64,000 bases of DNA. It comes from Novosphingobium terrae. GTDB taxonomy: Bacteria; Pseudomonadota; Alphaproteobacteria; Sphingomonadales; Sphingomonadaceae. A model generated the notes under the pieces. The model was not told the DNA's origin. It did not search any database and was given only the letters and a program-made list of their open reading frames with translations. Where the stretch lies: the NCBI RefSeq assembly GCF_017163935.1, contig NZ_JABVZR010000001.1, positions 3,472,001-3,536,000 of the forward strand, given 5' to 3'. Numbering within the stretch: the first letter of the stretch is position 1; each line of letters opens with the position of its first letter. This document shows positions 17,277 to 25,556 of the stretch, in pieces. A program made the position numbers and the translations under genes.

Positions 17277-18818
17277 TTACAGACAGACTTCGATGAGTGC
17301 CGGGCCGCTCTCGCCCACGGTGCGCACCATCTGGGCGTAGAAATCCTCGGCGGTTTCCACGCGCACGCTGGGCACGCCCATGCTGGTACCCATGGCCACC
17401 CAGTCGATCTTCGGATCGCCGATGTCGATCATCGCCAGCGCCTGAGGGCCCGGAGCGCCAAAGCCCATATTGGCATATTCGCTCTTGAGGATCTGGTACG
17501 AATGGTTGGCGAAGATGATGGTGGTGACGTTCAGGCTTTCACGCGCCTGAGTCCACAGCGACTGGATGGTGTACATCGCGCTGCCATCGCCCACGATGGT
17601 GAAGACGCGGCGGTCCGGGCAGGCCACCGCCGCGCCCGTGGCGACAGGCGTGCCATAACCGATCGAGCCGCCCATGTTCTGGATGGTGTCATGCGGCAGG
17701 GCGCCCGCCGTCAGCCCCATGGACTGGCGGCCTGTGGTCAGCGATTCATCGACCAGAATGCAGTGTTCGGGCATGGCGGCGGCCAGCGCATGGGCGATGC
17801 TGGTGGGGTCCAGCTTGCCCTGAGGCACAGGCGTTTCGATGCGCGGCTGCAGGATCGGCGCGGACTGGCGCGCGCCCAGAGCATCCAGCAGCATCTCCAG
17901 CGCCTTGGCGCTGTCCTCGCCGGTTTCGGAGAGGGTATGTACGGCGGCATCGGGATGCTTGAGCAGGCTGGGCGAGCCGGGATAGCTGAAGAACGCGATC
18001 GGCTCGGTGGTTTCCAGCGTGATGATGTGGCGGAAGGGCGCCAGATATTCGAGCGCCGCCGGGACGAAATAGGGAATGCGCTCCAGCGGAGCCCGGCCAG
18101 CGCCACGCTCGATACGGGCGGTGAAGAATTGCGTGGCGATGCGCGCACCGGTCGCAGCAGCAAGGCGCCCGGCCAGCTCGACAGCGGGGCCATGGGTGGC
18201 CAAACCGGCGAGGATCACCAATACCGGCTCGCTGGCGCCCTTGATGGTGCGGGCGATATGGTCGATCCGCTCTTGCGAGGGGGCGGGCGGCTCGGGCAGT
18301 TCGACAGGGAAGTTGGGCACCTCGCCTGCGTCGCCCCAGCTGGTGTCACCCGGCAGGATCAGCGTGGAAATCTTGCCCGGACGCGCTGCGGTGACGGCGC
18401 GATAGGCGTCATAGGCCAGTGTTTTCGCGGTATCCGTGCGGCGCACCCAATGGCAGAGCGGGCGGGCCAGACCCTCGATATCGGACTTCAAGGGCGCGTC
18501 ATACTTCAGGTGATGCGTGGCATGCTCACCGATGATGTTGACCATCGCGCTGCCCGCGCGCTTGGCGTTGTGAATGTTCGACAGGCCATTGGCCAGACCC
18601 GGCCCCAGATGCAGCAGCGTGGAGGCCGGCGTGCCCTTCATGCGGTAATAGCCATCCGCCGCGCCCGTCGCCACGCCCTCATACAGGCACAGCACGGAGC
18701 GCATCGCGGGGTTCTCCAGCGCGGCCAGAAAATGCATCTCCGAGGTGCCCGGATTGGCGAAGCAGACGTCCACCCCCTGCGCAACCAGCGTGGTGACAAG
18801 GCTTTCCGATCCGTTCAT
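17277..18818 (-). CDS. ThDP-dependent enzyme (acetolactate synthase / benzoylformate decarboxylase-like)
   Basis: A 513-aa thiamine-diphosphate enzyme with the usual PYR, central and PP domains. The activating Glu lies in CLYEGVATGAADGY near residue 47. The ThDP/Mg motif GDGSAMYTIQSLW to FANHSYQIL is near 410-445. The length is closer to 2-oxo-acid decarboxylases (about 525 aa) than to acetolactate synthases (about 560-590), and no regulatory small subunit is adjacent. Sitting in an aromatic-acid cluster, it may decarboxylate an aromatic or ring-cleaved 2-oxo acid. The start at 18818 follows GGAAGC. Confidence 0.8.
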   Translation of the reverse strand: MNGSESLVTTLVAQGVDVCFANPGTSEMHFLAALENPAMRSVLCLYEGVATGAADGYYRMKGTPASTLLHLGPGLANGLSNIHNAKRAGSAMVNIIGEHATHHLKYDAPLKSDIEGLARPLCHWVRRTDTAKTLAYDAYRAVTAARPGKISTLILPGDTSWGDAGEVPNFPVELPEPPAPSQERIDHIARTIKGASEPVLVILAGLATHGPAVELAGRLAAATGARIATQFFTARIERGAGRAPLERIPYFVPAALEYLAPFRHIITLETTEPIAFFSYPGSPSLLKHPDAAVHTLSETGEDSAKALEMLLDALGARQSAPILQPRIETPVPQGKLDPTSIAHALAAAMPEHCILVDESLTTGRQSMGLTAGALPHDTIQNMGGSIGYGTPVATGAAVACPDRRVFTIVGDGSAMYTIQSLWTQARESLNVTTIIFANHSYQILKSEYANMGFGAPGPQALAMIDIGDPKIDWVAMGTSMGVPSVRVETAEDFYAQMVRTVGESGPALIEVCL

Positions 18819-18932
18819 GCGTCAGCTTCCATGTTCCAAAGGCGTTGAAACCACCATCGGGGGGAGCGGGCGTTCGCTCCAATCGAAACGAACGATATTG
18901 TGATCCGATTTGGGTTTCAGGGAAGGGAAGAT

Positions 18933-19121
18933 GCGAGGGGAAAGTGGTTCCGAAACCAAGCGGCCAGCCTCCCCGCCAGCACGACAAAAGGCGCCGCAGG
19001 CAAAAAAGCCCCGGCGCCTTCCCATCACTTAAAAGCCTGCGGTGCGGCGACCTTGCCCCGAGGCCGAACCCGAAGCGCCACGCCGACACAATATGGGAGC
19101 GCGAGGGTGTAACACCCTCGC
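18933..19121 (-). repeat. Nested inverted-repeat element, copy 3 (tail end truncated)
   Basis: The head palindrome is intact at 19101-19121, 21 bp after the aldolase stop. The internal stem GGCGCCGCAGGC/GCCTGCGG is present. The tail end is reduced to one arm (TGCGAGGGG at 18932-18940), and about 40 bp of neighbouring sequence present in other copies is missing. Copy length is about 189 bp. It fills most of the 324-bp gap before the ThDP gene. Confidence 0.85.
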
Positions 19122-19142
19122 ATGTCCCTTTTCTTCCAAACC

Positions 19143-19997
19143 TTAATAGCCGGCCATTTCCCGCGCCGCGCCCACGACCCCGAAGGACCGCACCGGCGCG
19201 CTCATCAGGAAGCCATAGCCTTCCGAGATCAGGCGATCGACATTCTTGGCGTTGGTGTGCGGGTTGCCGACCACCACATTGTGCTTCTTGCAGGTGGCGA
19301 CGATCTGATCCATCGCGGCCTTGACCTCGGGGTGCTCATACTGACGGGGGAAGCCCAGCTCCTGCGACAGGTCGCCCTCGCCGATCAGGCAGAAGCCGAT
19401 GCCGGGCACGTTGGCCAGCATATCGTCGAGGTTCTCGATGGCCTCGGTGCTTTCGATCATCAGGCCGACCAGCAGCTCGCCATGGGGGGCCAGCGGCCAG
19501 ACATCGGCCTTGTCGTAATATTCGGCCTGAGTCAGGCCCCAATAGCGGGCAGCGGTGGCCGGGCCATCGCCGCGTACGCCCTTGGGCTCGTACAGAGGTG
19601 CGTTCTTGGGGCGGGCGTAGCGGCAGGCGGCCACAGCGTTCCAGGCCTGCTCCACGGTCTTCACATGGGGGGTGATGATGCCATAGACGCCGCGATCCAG
19701 CGCCTGCTTGGCCTGCCACTGGTCCATCTCGCCGCCATTGGAGGGGATGCGCACCAGCGGGGTGACGGCGGGAGCCACGGTGCCCGCCTTCAGGATCTGC
19801 TTGCGGTTGAGCAGATACTGCAGGAAGTCACCCAGAGCGCTCATGTCGAAGGGATTGTGCTCCATTTCGACCACGAGGCCGTCATAGGGGCTGTCCGAGA
19901 GATCGATGGCGCTCTGCTTGTCGGATTTGGCGAAGCAGGTGTAGGCGGGCTTGCCGGATTCAAAGGCGCGGATGATGCCGTTCAGGCGGGTGCTCAT
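19143..19997 (-). CDS. HpcH/HpaI family class II aldolase
   Basis: A 284-aa aldolase of the family that cleaves 4-hydroxy-2-oxo acids (HpaI/GarL type), usually releasing pyruvate and an aldehyde or 2-oxo acid. Family features: DGLVVEMEHNPFD near residue 39 (general region of the catalytic acid), PLVRIPSNGG near 80, GVYGIITPHVKT near 103 and GLMIESTEAIENLDDM near 178, with Glu and Asp residues that would bind the divalent metal. The start at 19997 follows AAGGA. It is downstream of the extradiol dioxygenase by 59 bp, which fits a role in breaking down the ring-cleavage product. Confidence 0.88.
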   Translation of the reverse strand: MSTRLNGIIRAFESGKPAYTCFAKSDKQSAIDLSDSPYDGLVVEMEHNPFDMSALGDFLQYLLNRKQILKAGTVAPAVTPLVRIPSNGGEMDQWQAKQALDRGVYGIITPHVKTVEQAWNAVAACRYARPKNAPLYEPKGVRGDGPATAARYWGLTQAEYYDKADVWPLAPHGELLVGLMIESTEAIENLDDMLANVPGIGFCLIGEGDLSQELGFPRQYEHPEVKAAMDQIVATCKKHNVVVGNPHTNAKNVDRLISEGYGFLMSAPVRSFGVVGAAREMAGY

Positions 19998-20056
19998 GGG
20001 GATATCGTCCTTGAAAGGGGGAGGCCGGGCGCGCGGGGCGGCCCGGCCGGAATGGA

Positions 20057-21058
20057 TCAGGCTTCGGGCGCTTTCCAGTACATGAAGCCCATGCCCTCGC
20101 CCGTGCCGGCTTCGGTGCGCCAGCAGGGCACATAGTCCACCAGCCTCATCTGCGCGCCGGTGTGCTGAAGCGCCATCATCACGATGGAGTAGATCTTCAC
20201 CTCGGAGGTGCCCGACTGGAACCAGCTGTCATCGATGGCCGAGAGGCCATCGTAATCATAGGCGGCCAGCTTGCCCATCACGTCGCGGTCGAACTCTTCA
20301 TCGTTCACGAAATGCGTGAGGCCGCCGCTGGCGATCACCGCCACGCGCACATCCTCGGGCCAGGCCTCGATGGCCTCGCGCAGCACGCGGCCGAACTGGA
20401 TGCAGCGCGCCATCGAAGGCTGCGTGGGCGGGTAGAACAGGTTGAACAGCATGGGCACATGGCGCGGCACATCGTCGCCCATGATCTGGTGGTAGACGAA
20501 GCTGTAGGCATGCGGCACCACCGGATAGTCCGGCTTCATGCCCTGGCGCTGGGCCATCCAGACGTTCTCGGGCCAGGCCTGAAGGTCGTTGAGGTCAAAG
20601 CCCTCCTGCTGGAAGGTCTTGATCAGATAGGTCGCGAAATCGGGATAGGCCTGATGCACCACATGATGGTCGGGCGCATAGACCGGGCGCTGCGGCGGGC
20701 CATTGTGCACATCCTCGCCGGTGTAGATGGTGATCGAGGGGGACTGATCGGGCCAGATCTCCTTCTGGTCCTTGCCCAGCACGATGGCCACGTCGACCTT
20801 GGCGTCGCGGTAAGCCTGAGCCATGTCATCAAGCGCCTTGCGGCAGCGGTCCGCGCGTTCGGTGCGCTCCTCGATGGTCAGGAACGGCTCGAAAGCCTTG
20901 CCGCGCAGCGCTTCCAGCTCGGGATAGGTGTAGGTGCGGCCCTTGAACCACAGCTCCTTGTTGTTGCGGTCACGCTCGCCGTTGGTCAGCCAGTCTTCCG
21001 GCTTCTGCCCCAGCATGCCGCTGTGCGGCACAGCCATGCCAAATACGATCTTAGCCAT
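20057..21058 (-). CDS. Class III extradiol ring-cleavage dioxygenase (LigB-like)
   Basis: Predicted Fe(II) dioxygenase that opens a catecholic ring next to the hydroxyl pair, like protocatechuate 4,5-dioxygenase LigB or gallate dioxygenase. The start is the ATG at 21058 after GAAGAGGAC (333 aa). Candidate iron ligands and acid/base residues are H12 in MAVPHSGML, the APDHHVVHQAYPD cluster in the middle, PHAYSFVYHQI and ASGGLTHFVNDEEFD. No separate LigA small subunit is encoded nearby. It is longer than LigB (about 300 aa) and shorter than gallate dioxygenases (about 420 aa), so the exact substrate is open. Confidence 0.85.
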   Translation of the reverse strand: MAKIVFGMAVPHSGMLGQKPEDWLTNGERDRNNKELWFKGRTYTYPELEALRGKAFEPFLTIEERTERADRCRKALDDMAQAYRDAKVDVAIVLGKDQKEIWPDQSPSITIYTGEDVHNGPPQRPVYAPDHHVVHQAYPDFATYLIKTFQQEGFDLNDLQAWPENVWMAQRQGMKPDYPVVPHAYSFVYHQIMGDDVPRHVPMLFNLFYPPTQPSMARCIQFGRVLREAIEAWPEDVRVAVIASGGLTHFVNDEEFDRDVMGKLAAYDYDGLSAIDDSWFQSGTSEVKIYSIVMMALQHTGAQMRLVDYVPCWRTEAGTGEGMGFMYWKAPEA

Positions 21059-21194
21059 GCGAGTCCTCTTCAAATGTCTTCGTGGGATGCCGGGGGCAAG
21101 GCCGACCTAACCGTTGGAGCGGATGCGAGGCCAATCCATTCTTGTCTCACAGCGATTGCATCAGGGTGATTCAAGGGAAAGGAAAAAGGGAACA

Positions 21195-21422
21195 GCAGGG
21201 GTGTTACACCCCTGCACCCCATAACGTCTTCCGGCGAAACGGCTGCGTTTCCCACACGGTGCGCCCCACCTCTCCACCTGCGCAACAAAAAGGCGCCGCA
21301 GGCAAAAAGCCCCGGCACCTTGCTGTCGTTTCAAAGCCTGCGGCGCGGCAACGTTGCCCTGAGGCCGAACCCGATGCACCACGCCGACAAAACATGGGAG
21401 CGCGAGGGGGTAACCCCCTCGC
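21195..21422 (-). repeat. Nested inverted-repeat element, copy 4 (variant tail palindrome)
   Basis: The head palindrome at 21402-21422 is the GGG variant and lies 17 bp after the MFS stop. The tail palindrome at 21195-21215 reads GCAGGGGTGT/ACACCCCTGC: both arms changed together compared with the other copies, so pairing is kept. The internal stem GGCGCCGCAGGC/GCCTGCGGCGC is intact. It fills most of the 381-bp gap before the dioxygenase gene. Confidence 0.9.
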
Positions 21423-21439
21423 ATTTCCCCTTTCCTTCT

Positions 21440-22735
21440 TCAAACCTCACTCAACTTGGGCGCCCACTCGGGCCGCAGCAGAATCCATGTCGAGGCCGCG
21501 CCCAGCAGCAGGAACACGAAGATCACCATCATCGGCAGATCGTACCCCCCGCTGACCGAGAGCAACCAGCCCGACAGCGACGCCGAAACTCCCCCCGCCA
21601 AGGACGTCGCCACCTGCTGCACGCCCGTCACCAGCCCGACAGCGGGCTTGGGAATCAGCGTCAGGCGGCACAGGGCCAGGTTGTTGGCCGTGGCCAGCCC
21701 CAGCGCCGTCAGCGAGAAGACATTCCAGAACAGCGCCACATTCAGCGAGGAGGAGTAAGCCCCCAGCAGCACCGTGCAGCCGCCGAAGAAACCGGCGATG
21801 ATGAAGGTCTTGCGCACCAGCACCGGGTCCTTGCCGCGAGCGATGAACTGGTCGGCGGCCCAGCCCGCGATCATGGCCATGATGGCGATGCCCGCAAAGC
21901 TGAAGAAGGTGTAGAGGCCTGATTTAGCTAGAGAAAGTCCGCGCTTTTCCACCAGATAGGCAGGCATCCAGGTCATGCAGTAGAAGGTGAAATAGCCGTA
22001 GCAGAAGTTGGTCAGCATGCCGCCCCAGACGACGGGGCTGCTCAGCGCGGCGCCCAGCGTGATGCCGCCGGCCTTGCGGCCGATCTCGGCGCGGGCTTCG
22101 GCTTTGGGCATGTCATCGGGCACCAGGAACATCCAGCCCAGCAGCCAGATGATGCCCACCACCGCCATGGAGATGAACATCGCCCGCCACGAATAGTTGA
22201 CGATCAGCCACGCCGCCGCCGGAGCGCCGATGGCCGGGCCGAACTTGTTGCCCATGGCGAAGATGCCCACGGCCAGACCGCTGCGGCCTTCCTCGAAATT
22301 GTTGCGAATCCAGCGGTAGCTGGCGGGGATCACCACCGCCTCGGCCACGCCGACCAGCAGGCGCATCAGGAACAGCGCGCCCAGCACATTGATCATGCTG
22401 GTGAAGAAGGACACCGCGCACCACAGCAGGAAGAGGATGGCATAGGGGCGCTTCACGCCATAGCGGTCCACGATCCAGCCCATCGGCACCTGAGCCACGC
22501 CATAGGACCAGAAAAACGCTGAATTGATCCAGCCGCGCCCCACGTTGGAAAGCGCGAATTCCTTCACAAAGCCCTTGTCGGCAATGGCCGAGCCGATGCT
22601 GGTGCGATCCAGAAAGGAGATCAGCACGCCAAGCGCCAGCAGAAACAGAATCGCCCAGCGCGCCGCGGCGGAGAGGTCTGACGATGCCCTGACCGCGCCA
22701 TCAGGCGCCGCAGGTGTGGTGGAAGTCGATGCCAT
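21440..22735 (-). CDS. MFS transporter, anion:cation symporter (ACS) type
   Basis: Inner-membrane uptake carrier of 431 aa with 12 predicted TM segments. Features of the ACS family (organic-acid/H+ symporters such as glucarate or phthalate carriers) include FLDRTSIGSAIADKGF in TM1, VDRYGVKRPYAILF after TM2 and RLLVGVAEAVVIPASYRWIRNNF in TM4 and its loop. Placed between the amidohydrolase and the dioxygenase, it probably imports the aromatic acid that the cluster degrades. The start at 22735 follows GGGAGAGGG. Confidence 0.85.
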   Translation of the reverse strand: MASTSTTPAAPDGAVRASSDLSAAARWAILFLLALGVLISFLDRTSIGSAIADKGFVKEFALSNVGRGWINSAFFWSYGVAQVPMGWIVDRYGVKRPYAILFLLWCAVSFFTSMINVLGALFLMRLLVGVAEAVVIPASYRWIRNNFEEGRSGLAVGIFAMGNKFGPAIGAPAAAWLIVNYSWRAMFISMAVVGIIWLLGWMFLVPDDMPKAEARAEIGRKAGGITLGAALSSPVVWGGMLTNFCYGYFTFYCMTWMPAYLVEKRGLSLAKSGLYTFFSFAGIAIMAMIAGWAADQFIARGKDPVLVRKTFIIAGFFGGCTVLLGAYSSSLNVALFWNVFSLTALGLATANNLALCRLTLIPKPAVGLVTGVQQVATSLAGGVSASLSGWLLSVSGGYDLPMMVIFVFLLLGAASTWILLRPEWAPKLSEV

Positions 22736-22821
22736 GAACCCTCTCCCGGGTGTGTCTTGCGGTGTTATGCGACCCTTGGAAGGGGCCGTGCCATCTGCGT
22801 GGCGCGGCCCCTCGTGCCCGA

Positions 22822-23673
22822 TCAGGCCAGCGAAGGATAGAGTTTTTGGGCGGTCTTGCCGAAGACCCAGGCGCGGTCCTCATCCGACAGGGTGGACAGG
22901 CGATCTTCCGCCGTCGCCTTGATCTCGGAGAGCGTGCCGGGCGAGGTCGGGAAATTCGAGCCCCAGGCCAGACGGTCGGCGCCGAAGGTTTCCACCACCT
23001 TGGGGAAGAAGGTTTCGGCGCTGGCCTCGCCCTTCTTTACATCGCCCATGATGCGCGGCGTCAGCTTCATATAGACATTGGGCAGATCGGCCATGTCCCA
23101 CAGGCTCTGTGCATTGGCATAGGGCGGGCCGTCCAGCACATCGGGGCGGGCCAGATGGTCAAGAATGATGTTCACATTCTTGAAGCGCGTGGCCAGATCG
23201 CGCACCTGAGGCAGGCCGATGGGGCCGGTCTGGATGCACATGGGGATGCCCAGTTCACCCAGCAGCTCCCACGCGGGATAGGCTTCGGGGTTTTCCAGCT
23301 CGGTCGGGTCGAAATCCTTGGTCGAGCCGCCGGTGAAAATGCGCAGGCCCTTCAGGCCCTTGCCGACCCAGTCCTTGATCGTGGCCACCGCATCGGGCGC
23401 CGCCACATCCACGCTGCCCACCGCGATCAGGCGGTCCGCATACTGGTTGCAGCCATCGACCACATAGGCATTGTCAAAGCCATAGGTGGTGGAAGAATGC
23501 ACCACCGCCGCCTTGGCCACGCCCGCCTCATCCATCGCGGCAATCAGCGCCTCGACGGTGTTCGGGCGCTCCTGCGACCAGTCCGAGCGCTTGCCGAACA
23601 AGGGCGCGGGCGGATAACGCGTCTCGTCATCCGAAATGATGTGCGGGTGGATATCGACATACTCAAAAGCCAT
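22822..23673 (-). CDS. Amidohydrolase-family protein (LigI-like lactone hydrolase)
   Basis: A 283-aa TIM-barrel hydrolase of the amidohydrolase_2 group, which includes 2-pyrone-4,6-dicarboxylate hydrolase LigI and related lactonases. Motifs: DIHPHI near residue 7 (metal-type HxH), GLKGLRIFTGG in the middle, IILDHLARPD near 170 and LAWGSNFPTS near 245, whose acidic position is Asn here rather than the usual Asp. The ATG at 23673 follows GGGGAGAT; the open frame begins slightly upstream at a TTG. In a 4,5-cleavage pathway this enzyme would open a pyrone or lactone intermediate. It is 86 bp upstream of the transporter gene. Confidence 0.82.
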   Translation of the reverse strand: MAFEYVDIHPHIISDDETRYPPAPLFGKRSDWSQERPNTVEALIAAMDEAGVAKAAVVHSSTTYGFDNAYVVDGCNQYADRLIAVGSVDVAAPDAVATIKDWVGKGLKGLRIFTGGSTKDFDPTELENPEAYPAWELLGELGIPMCIQTGPIGLPQVRDLATRFKNVNIILDHLARPDVLDGPPYANAQSLWDMADLPNVYMKLTPRIMGDVKKGEASAETFFPKVVETFGADRLAWGSNFPTSPGTLSEIKATAEDRLSTLSDEDRAWVFGKTAQKLYPSLA

Positions 23674-23841
23674 CGCGGCCAATCTCCCCTCACCGGCGCG
23701 CTGGCCGGGGTGTTCCTCAAAAGCGCATTTACGTTCGCGCGATCGCCGAGCGCCGGGAAGTCGATGTTGGGGCTGGAGTCATAAGTTTGGTTGTTCGGAG
23801 GGAAGGGGTTTGGGCGTTTGAAGGGGGTTGGAAGAGAAGAA

Positions 23842-24061
23842 GCGAGGGGGTTACCCCCTCGCGCTCCCATGACGTCTCCCGACATTGAGGTTGGTGGCAT
23901 CCTGGCGGTGCGCAACCTTTCCACGGGCACGAAAAAGGCGCCGCAGGCAGGAAGCCCCGGCGCCTTGAACTGGTGCCTGCGGCGCAGCGACGTTAGCCCT
24001 ATGGCCGAACCCGAAGCGCCACGCAGACATTCATGGGAGCGCGAGGGTGTAATACCCTCGC
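23842..24061 (-). repeat. Nested inverted-repeat element, copy 5
   Basis: A 220-bp copy with end palindromes at 23842-23862 and 24041-24061; the second carries one arm change (AATACCC for AACACCC). The inner stems are present: AAGGCGCCG/CGGCGCCTT and the alternative GGCGCCGCAGGC/GCCTGCGGCGC, which share bases and cannot form together. The head is 28 bp after the stop of the gene at 24090. It fills most of the 416-bp gap upstream of the amidohydrolase. Confidence 0.9.
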
Positions 24062-24089
24062 ATTCTCCTTTTCCTGCCTTCCTGAACCC

Positions 24090-25073
24090 TTACAGCTTGC
24101 GCGGATCGATAAACAGCTCATCCATGCTCATCCGGCGCGGGGTCAGGCCCTGATCGAAGGCGGTCTTCTCCAGCGCCTGAATGGTCTTGATGTTCTCATC
24201 GATGCCATAGGGCAGCGGATCATGCCCCACCAGCGGCAGCAGCTTGCGATAGCGCTTGTCCGAGGCCGTATCCGCCGCGCCCGAATGCAAGTCCTTGAGC
24301 CAGCCCTGCTTGGCCTCATCGAAGGCCTCATAGATGGCCTTGGCGACCCAGGGGTTCTCGCGCACCACCGATTCCTTGATCACAATCGTGCCGTGCATCG
24401 GGTAGACGCCGGTGCGGCGGTAGTAGTCCCACTCCAGCTCCTCGGCATTGGGGAAGAGGTCGGGGTAATGGGCCTCGACCTCCTGCCAGCCGGTGTTGCT
24501 GAAGCCGGCGGTGGGGTTGCCCTTGCGGCCAATGCCCGCGTTACCGTGGAAACCCGCCTGAAGCTCGCCATCGGCCATCATATCGGCCAGCGGGCGCGTG
24601 GCATGGGCGACATTGGCGGGCAGCTTCATCTGGGTGACGTGCTCTTCATCGTCCACGAACCAGTTGATCTTGCTGTTGTCCACGCCGTATTCGTCGATCA
24701 GCACCTGGCGGGTCCAGGCGCCGGTCGTCACCGAATAGGCACGCACGCCCACCTTCTTGCCTTCCAGATCTTTGGGGTGCTTGATGCCGCTGTCCTCGCG
24801 CACCAGCAGGCCCGCGTGATGGAACTTGCGCAGCACGAAGATCGGCAAAGCGATGAAGGGCGCGCCATAGGCACGGGCGATGATGTAGGTGGTGGGGGCC
24901 AGTTCGCAGACGTCGAACTCCACATCGCGGACCATGCGGCGGAAGGCGCCGATCTGCGGCTTGATGGTCAGCCAGTCACCCGCGACGCCCTCCACCCCAA
25001 TCGTGCCATCGCGCAGCGCCGAGGTATGGGGCGCTTCGGCCACCGCGAATGTCAGGGGCAGCTTCTCGGCCAT
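24090..25073 (-). CDS. 4,5-dihydroxyphthalate decarboxylase-like / NMT1-fold protein (second paralogue)
   Basis: A 327-aa protein, close to the roughly 330 aa of 4,5-dihydroxyphthalate decarboxylases. It shares with the protein at 16362 the block KDLEGKKVGVRAYSVTTGAW and the RDVEFDVCELAPTTYIIARAYG segment near 48-67. There is no signal peptide, so a cytosolic enzyme is favoured over an ABC binding component. It is the first gene of the minus-strand cluster, divergent from the LysR regulator across a 483-bp region, and its start follows GGAGAG. Having two diverged copies at opposite ends of the cluster suggests two substrates or steps. Confidence 0.7.
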   Translation of the reverse strand: MAEKLPLTFAVAEAPHTSALRDGTIGVEGVAGDWLTIKPQIGAFRRMVRDVEFDVCELAPTTYIIARAYGAPFIALPIFVLRKFHHAGLLVREDSGIKHPKDLEGKKVGVRAYSVTTGAWTRQVLIDEYGVDNSKINWFVDDEEHVTQMKLPANVAHATRPLADMMADGELQAGFHGNAGIGRKGNPTAGFSNTGWQEVEAHYPDLFPNAEELEWDYYRRTGVYPMHGTIVIKESVVRENPWVAKAIYEAFDEAKQGWLKDLHSGAADTASDKRYRKLLPLVGHDPLPYGIDENIKTIQALEKTAFDQGLTPRRMSMDELFIDPRKL

Positions 25074-25234
25074 CGTCGTCTCTCCTTCAATCTTGCATAG
25101 CTGGCTTCAATACCCCGCCTCCTCACACCAACCCCCGCAACACCGTCAATCGAGCCGCACAACTTCCTCTAACCGAGGGAGCATTTCCTATCGCCCCTCC
25201 GCCAAGCGGGTGATTGAGGTCTTGTGCGCTGCGT

Positions 25235-25258
25235 TATAAGTTTTGCGCCCGGCTTATA
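25235..25258. promoter_or_regulatory. Inverted repeat in the lysR/catabolic divergent region
   Basis: TATAAG-N12-CTTATA, 162 bp upstream of the minus-strand gene start at 25073. It could be part of a promoter or a LysR-type operator of the cluster. Confidence 0.35.
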
Positions 25259-25369
25259 CATTCAACGCTCGGCGAGAGGGTGCGCCTGCCCTTGCCGGCA
25301 CCATGCAAAACACCGCTCGCGCGATCTGCCGAGCTGCGATCCGCTCGCAGCAGGCATCCGCAAATTAGC

Positions 25370-25389
25370 GCATTATATCAAATTAATGC
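25370..25389. promoter_or_regulatory. Probable LysR recognition site
   Basis: GCATTA-N8-TAATGC contains the T-N11-A core with extended dyad symmetry that LysR-type regulators bind. It is 168 bp upstream of the regulator start, inside the divergent region. A third palindrome, GCCCGA-TAAG-TCGGGC, is at 25485-25500 nearer the regulator. The rest of 25074-25556 shows no gene. Confidence 0.45.
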
Positions 25390-25556
25390 TGGGATTATCG
25401 CTTCTGAATCACATCCAGAAACGCGCACCCCGGCCGCCCTTTCAATCGCCGCCCCAGACCCGCATTGCACCGCAACATGGGGCAGCCCGATAAGTCGGGC
25501 GATATTCCCGGTGATAAATTTTACTGCTAAAGGCGGGATAAGGGAGAGCGAAAACC

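Noticed and set aside
16311..18848. An 845-codon plus-strand frame
   Set aside because: It is antisense to the ThDP and decarboxylase-like genes; a composition-driven shadow.
24001..24040. tRNA-like T-loop in the repeat (GGGTTCGGCC block)
   Set aside because: The motif recurs in all copies, but no acceptor, D or anticodon stems of tRNA geometry can be drawn around it.
4611..24061. Treating the repeats as a CRISPR array or an IS element
   Set aside because: Copies are kilobases apart with no spacer structure, no cas genes and no transposase frame. Flanks show no consistent target duplication.
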